64,000 nucleotides of DNA, taken from positions 1 through 64,000 of the forward strand of contig JAHJSB010000048.1 in assembly GCA_018830285.1 (NCBI GenBank). The letters run 5' to 3'. Of the stretch, positions 61,948-64,000 are shown piece by piece; position 1 is the stretch's first letter, and each line of letters opens with the position of its first letter. This DNA is from Alphaproteobacteria bacterium. Its GTDB lineage: Bacteria; Pseudomonadota; Alphaproteobacteria; Caulobacterales; Hyphomonadaceae. The notes beneath the pieces are model-generated. The model searched no databases. It worked only from the letters and a program-made list of their open reading frames with translations, and had not been told where the DNA came from. The position numbers and the translations under genes are program-made.

Positions 61948-62676
61948 ATGCGCGACTATGACGGGTCTGCCGTCCTTCATGCCATCCGGCTGATATTGAC
62001 GACGACGACGAGTGCCGAGACGATCACGGCGCTTGCCGGTTTCATCGAATCCTATGGCTTCAACAGGGTTTTCCTCGGACAGCTCGTCAACCCGCTGAAT
62101 GTTCCGTTAAAGGACATACTTTATGTTTCCAACTGGCCTGATGAACTTAAGGCCGCGCGGAGAAACCAGGCAGCGATCCTTCATGATCCGATCGCCCTTT
62201 GCGCCCTGCGCTCAAAGCGACCCTTCACCTGGGCTGAGGCGCGCGCCTACGCTTCACGCGCGGGCAGAAAGGTCGTCGACATGGTGCATGATTTTGGCAT
62301 CACTGATGGCATGATGTTCCCGATGCACGCTCTTGAAAGCGTGTCCGGAGGCGTGTCGCTGGGCGGCCATTCGAAATCCGACCTCTCTCCGCTCGAGGTC
62401 GCGGAACTGGAGCTCGTATGCCAGGTCGCCTACTATCATCTGGAGGTCATGCATGGTCCATTTCCCTATCAGAGGGTCGCCGAACTTACGGCCAGGGAGA
62501 CCGAATGCGTTCAGTTTGTGGCTGCCGGAAAGTCAAACTGGGAAATCGCAAAAATACTGGGAATCCAGGAAGACACGGTGAAAAAGACCCTCCGCAGGGC
62601 ATGTGACAAGTTCGGCGCCGTCAACCGGGCCCACTTGGTTGCGAGCGCGATCGCCCGCCATCAGATCTTTCCCTGA
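61948..62676 (+). CDS. LuxR-family quorum-sensing transcriptional regulator
   Basis: This is a 242-residue acyl-homoserine-lactone receptor. I use ATG 61948 (MRDYDGSAVLHAIRLI); the frame is open 51 bp earlier. Residues 15-165 are the autoinducer-binding domain (VSNWPDELKAARRNQAAILHDPIALCAL, with the conserved Trp and Asp, and KRPFTWAEARAY). Residues 175-240 are the LuxR HTH: LTARETECVQFVAAGKSNWEIAKILGIQEDTVKKTLRRACDKFGAVNRAHLVA (keyed by Gly-Lys-Ser-Asn-x-Glu-Ile-Ala). It pairs with the luxI gene 79 bp downstream. Confidence 0.94.
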   Translation: MRDYDGSAVLHAIRLILTTTTSAETITALAGFIESYGFNRVFLGQLVNPLNVPLKDILYVSNWPDELKAARRNQAAILHDPIALCALRSKRPFTWAEARAYASRAGRKVVDMVHDFGITDGMMFPMHALESVSGGVSLGGHSKSDLSPLEVAELELVCQVAYYHLEVMHGPFPYQRVAELTARETECVQFVAAGKSNWEIAKILGIQEDTVKKTLRRACDKFGAVNRAHLVASAIARHQIFP

Positions 62677-62679
62677 CAA

Positions 62680-62695
62680 GTCCCCGAAAGGGGAC
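62680..62695. promoter_or_regulatory. Palindrome upstream of luxI, candidate LuxR operator
   Basis: GTCCCC (62680-62685) and GGGGAC (62690-62695) are inverted around GAAA. The element lies 3 bp after the luxR stop and 60 bp before the luxI ATG, where an activator site is expected. No T run follows, so a terminator is less likely, though weak attenuation of luxR-luxI readthrough is possible. Confidence 0.45.
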
Positions 62696-62755
62696 ATTAC
62701 ACGGGACCCGTCACCGCGGAATACTGCTCCTGCCAGTCAGTCAGGAGGCCAGCCC

Positions 62756-63406
62756 ATGTTCAAGATTGTTACACCCGATACATATAGCGAGCACCAGGAT
62801 ATGCTCGATGCCATGCATCAAATGCGCTACCGTGTCGTTGTCGGCGAATGGGGCTGGGACATCCCGGGCATCCAGCCGGGGTATGACAAGGACCAGTTCG
62901 ATACCGATGCGACTGTCTATGTCATTGTCCGCACGTCAGAAGGAGAGGTCGTCGGAACATCAAGGCTCAATCCCACGATGCGGCCTCACATGCTCAGCGA
63001 CCTCTTTGCCGACTATTGCAACCTTCAGCCCTATCCGGTCGGGAAGGATGTCTGGGAATGCTCTCGCTTTGTCATGGACCGGTCGCTGACAACCAGTGCC
63101 GTCGATGATTTTCGCGTCCGGTGTCGCATCGGGCTCGGATTGACCGCTTATTGCCTCGACAATCACATATCCCGGCTGAGCTGGCTCACGCACCAGAAGT
63201 TCTTCAACCTCGTCCAGAGGGTATGGCATACGGAACCTCTCGGTCTGCCAAGACGGAATGGGGATGACTGGGCCTGGATTCCAGCCGTGTCGCGCATTGA
63301 TGAAGCGACATTTGATCGCCAGCTTGATCGTTATCGCAATGCCGAGGAGATCGTTGCCAACTATTCGGGGACCAGGCAGGCCTCTGAACGAAGTCATGTC
63401 GCATGA
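62756..63406 (+). CDS. Acyl-homoserine-lactone synthase (LuxI family)
   Basis: This enzyme makes an N-acyl-homoserine lactone from SAM and an acyl donor. The start at 62756 (MFKIVTPDTYSEHQDML) follows AGGAGG at 62742-62747. The 216 residues keep the invariant positions: Arg24 in MRYRVV, Trp34, Asp46 and Asp49 in DKDQFDTDA, Arg70 in VGTSR, and Glu101 and Arg104 in WECSRF. The Thr/Ser that favours 3-oxo acyl chains is not readable with confidence. Its TGA overlaps the ATG of the dioxygenase gene (ATGA). Confidence 0.95.
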   Translation: MFKIVTPDTYSEHQDMLDAMHQMRYRVVVGEWGWDIPGIQPGYDKDQFDTDATVYVIVRTSEGEVVGTSRLNPTMRPHMLSDLFADYCNLQPYPVGKDVWECSRFVMDRSLTTSAVDDFRVRCRIGLGLTAYCLDNHISRLSWLTHQKFFNLVQRVWHTEPLGLPRRNGDDWAWIPAVSRIDEATFDRQLDRYRNAEEIVANYSGTRQASERSHVA

Positions 63407-64000
63407 CAGAACAGGATCTATCGCTTCCGACACCGGCGCAGCAGGCGACGTTCACACGCGACGGCGTCGTTTGTTTGCGGAACGTTCTGGCGCCTGGCGA
63501 AATTGACCATCTGCGCCAGGCCGTCACCCGCCAGATGCGCGATTTGCGGGCATCCCCGACTGGCTATGACTTCGAAGCCCTTGCCCGCCAGGTCTGGGAC
63601 AATGACGGGCCCATCGACACGGGCGCTGCAGAGCGGTTCGACATGGCGCGCATGAGAGCGCTCGTGCTAGCCGACGAAAGGGCTCGCCCGCTGCTGGAAG
63701 AGGATTCATCCGGCCACGAAGGGATGTTCTTCTATGATGTCGCTGCCTGGAAGCATGACCGGGGCGTTCGGGAAGTCGCCTTTGATTCAGCCCTTCCGGG
63801 GATCGTCAGCTCCCTGCTGGATGCACGTTACCTGAATTTCTGGGAGGACTCGACCTTCATCAAAGCGCCGCACACACGCCAGAAAACGGCCTTTCACCAG
63901 GATCTCGCCTATTTCCAGATCGAAGGCGAGCAGTGCGTGATCGTTTGGATACCGCTTGACCCAGCCGACCTTGAAAACGGCGTGGCACAATATGTCCGAG
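63403..64000 (+). CDS. Phytanoyl-CoA dioxygenase family protein (partial, cut by window end)
   Basis: This frame runs open off the right edge, so only the first 199 residues are seen. FTRDGVVCLRNVLAPGEIDHLRQAV is the family N terminus. KTAFHQDLAYF contains the iron-binding His165-x-Asp167, and CVIVWIPLDPADLENGVAQYV is the double-stranded beta-helix core that follows. It is a 2-oxoglutarate/Fe(II) oxygenase. It overlaps luxI by 4 bp. A phytanoyl-dioxygenase gene beside luxI is known in sphingomonads; its substrate is unknown, but the link to signal synthesis or a quorum-controlled product is suggestive. Confidence 0.9.
   Translation, partial: MTEQDLSLPTPAQQATFTRDGVVCLRNVLAPGEIDHLRQAVTRQMRDLRASPTGYDFEALARQVWDNDGPIDTGAAERFDMARMRALVLADERARPLLEEDSSGHEGMFFYDVAAWKHDRGVREVAFDSALPGIVSSLLDARYLNFWEDSTFIKAPHTRQKTAFHQDLAYFQIEGEQCVIVWIPLDPADLENGVAQYVR

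Noticed and set aside
1-64000. Search by eye for tRNA, rRNA, CRISPR arrays, transposase genes and riboswitches
   Set aside because: None was found; short repeats seen are isolated inverted or direct repeats and not arrays.

Overview
The window reads as chromosomal DNA of an alphaproteobacterium, most likely a Hyphomonadaceae member (Hyphomonas/Henriciella type). This is inferred from high GC, three TonB-dependent receptors, paired periplasmic amidohydrolases, a DUF1489 protein, an ATP-type PEP carboxykinase, a split glycine decarboxylase (gcvPA/gcvPB) and a sphingomonad-like luxI-phyH pair. No rRNA, tRNA, CRISPR array or intact insertion sequence was seen.

Positions 1-45.6 kb look like core or shell genome. 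The order is gcvH-gcvPA-gcvPB; a membrane acyltransferase; an amidohydrolase pair whose second member has lost its metal ligands; a divergent TIR-SUMF1 protein and four-helix membrane protein that resembles SLATT-type conflict effectors; TauE-like and HupE-like transporters; a DUF3604/PPIase/HupE operon; TrkH; a leucine-type dehydrogenase; two TonB receptors; a porin; a beta-oxidation set (thiolase, acyl-CoA dehydrogenase, dienoyl-CoA isomerase-like crotonase); pckA; a haloalkane dehalogenase; and many small metabolic or hypothetical genes.

Positions 45.6-47.1 kb are gene-poor and look eroded, with one small XRE regulator and an AT-rich promoter island. They mark the left edge of an accessory region.

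Positions 47.1-61.5 kb hold a complete lasso-peptide locus of the isopeptidase type. The plus-strand arm is an ABC exporter (with an antisense XRE regulator after it), a FecI-like sigma factor, a FecR-like anti-sigma factor, a STN-domain TonB receptor and an Atxe2-like S9 isopeptidase. The minus-strand arm is a TPR-LicD-like protein, a 45-residue precursor that is easily missed, a fused B1-B2 leader peptidase, and an asparagine-synthetase-like cyclase. The two arms meet tail to tail with a 29-bp overlap of the isopeptidase and cyclase genes. The predicted core is GIGPLGDEFNQGSVNSRE after a leader ending in Glu-Thr-Arg, probably closed between Gly1 and Glu8. A 12-bp perfect hairpin followed by a T run lies between precursor and B gene.

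Positions 61.9-64.0 kb carry a LuxR-LuxI quorum-sensing pair. luxI overlaps a phytanoyl-CoA dioxygenase-family gene cut by the window end. Two palindromes flanking luxR are candidate LuxR operators. One lies in the divergent region shared with the gene upstream of the lasso operon, so quorum control of that side is possible but unproven.
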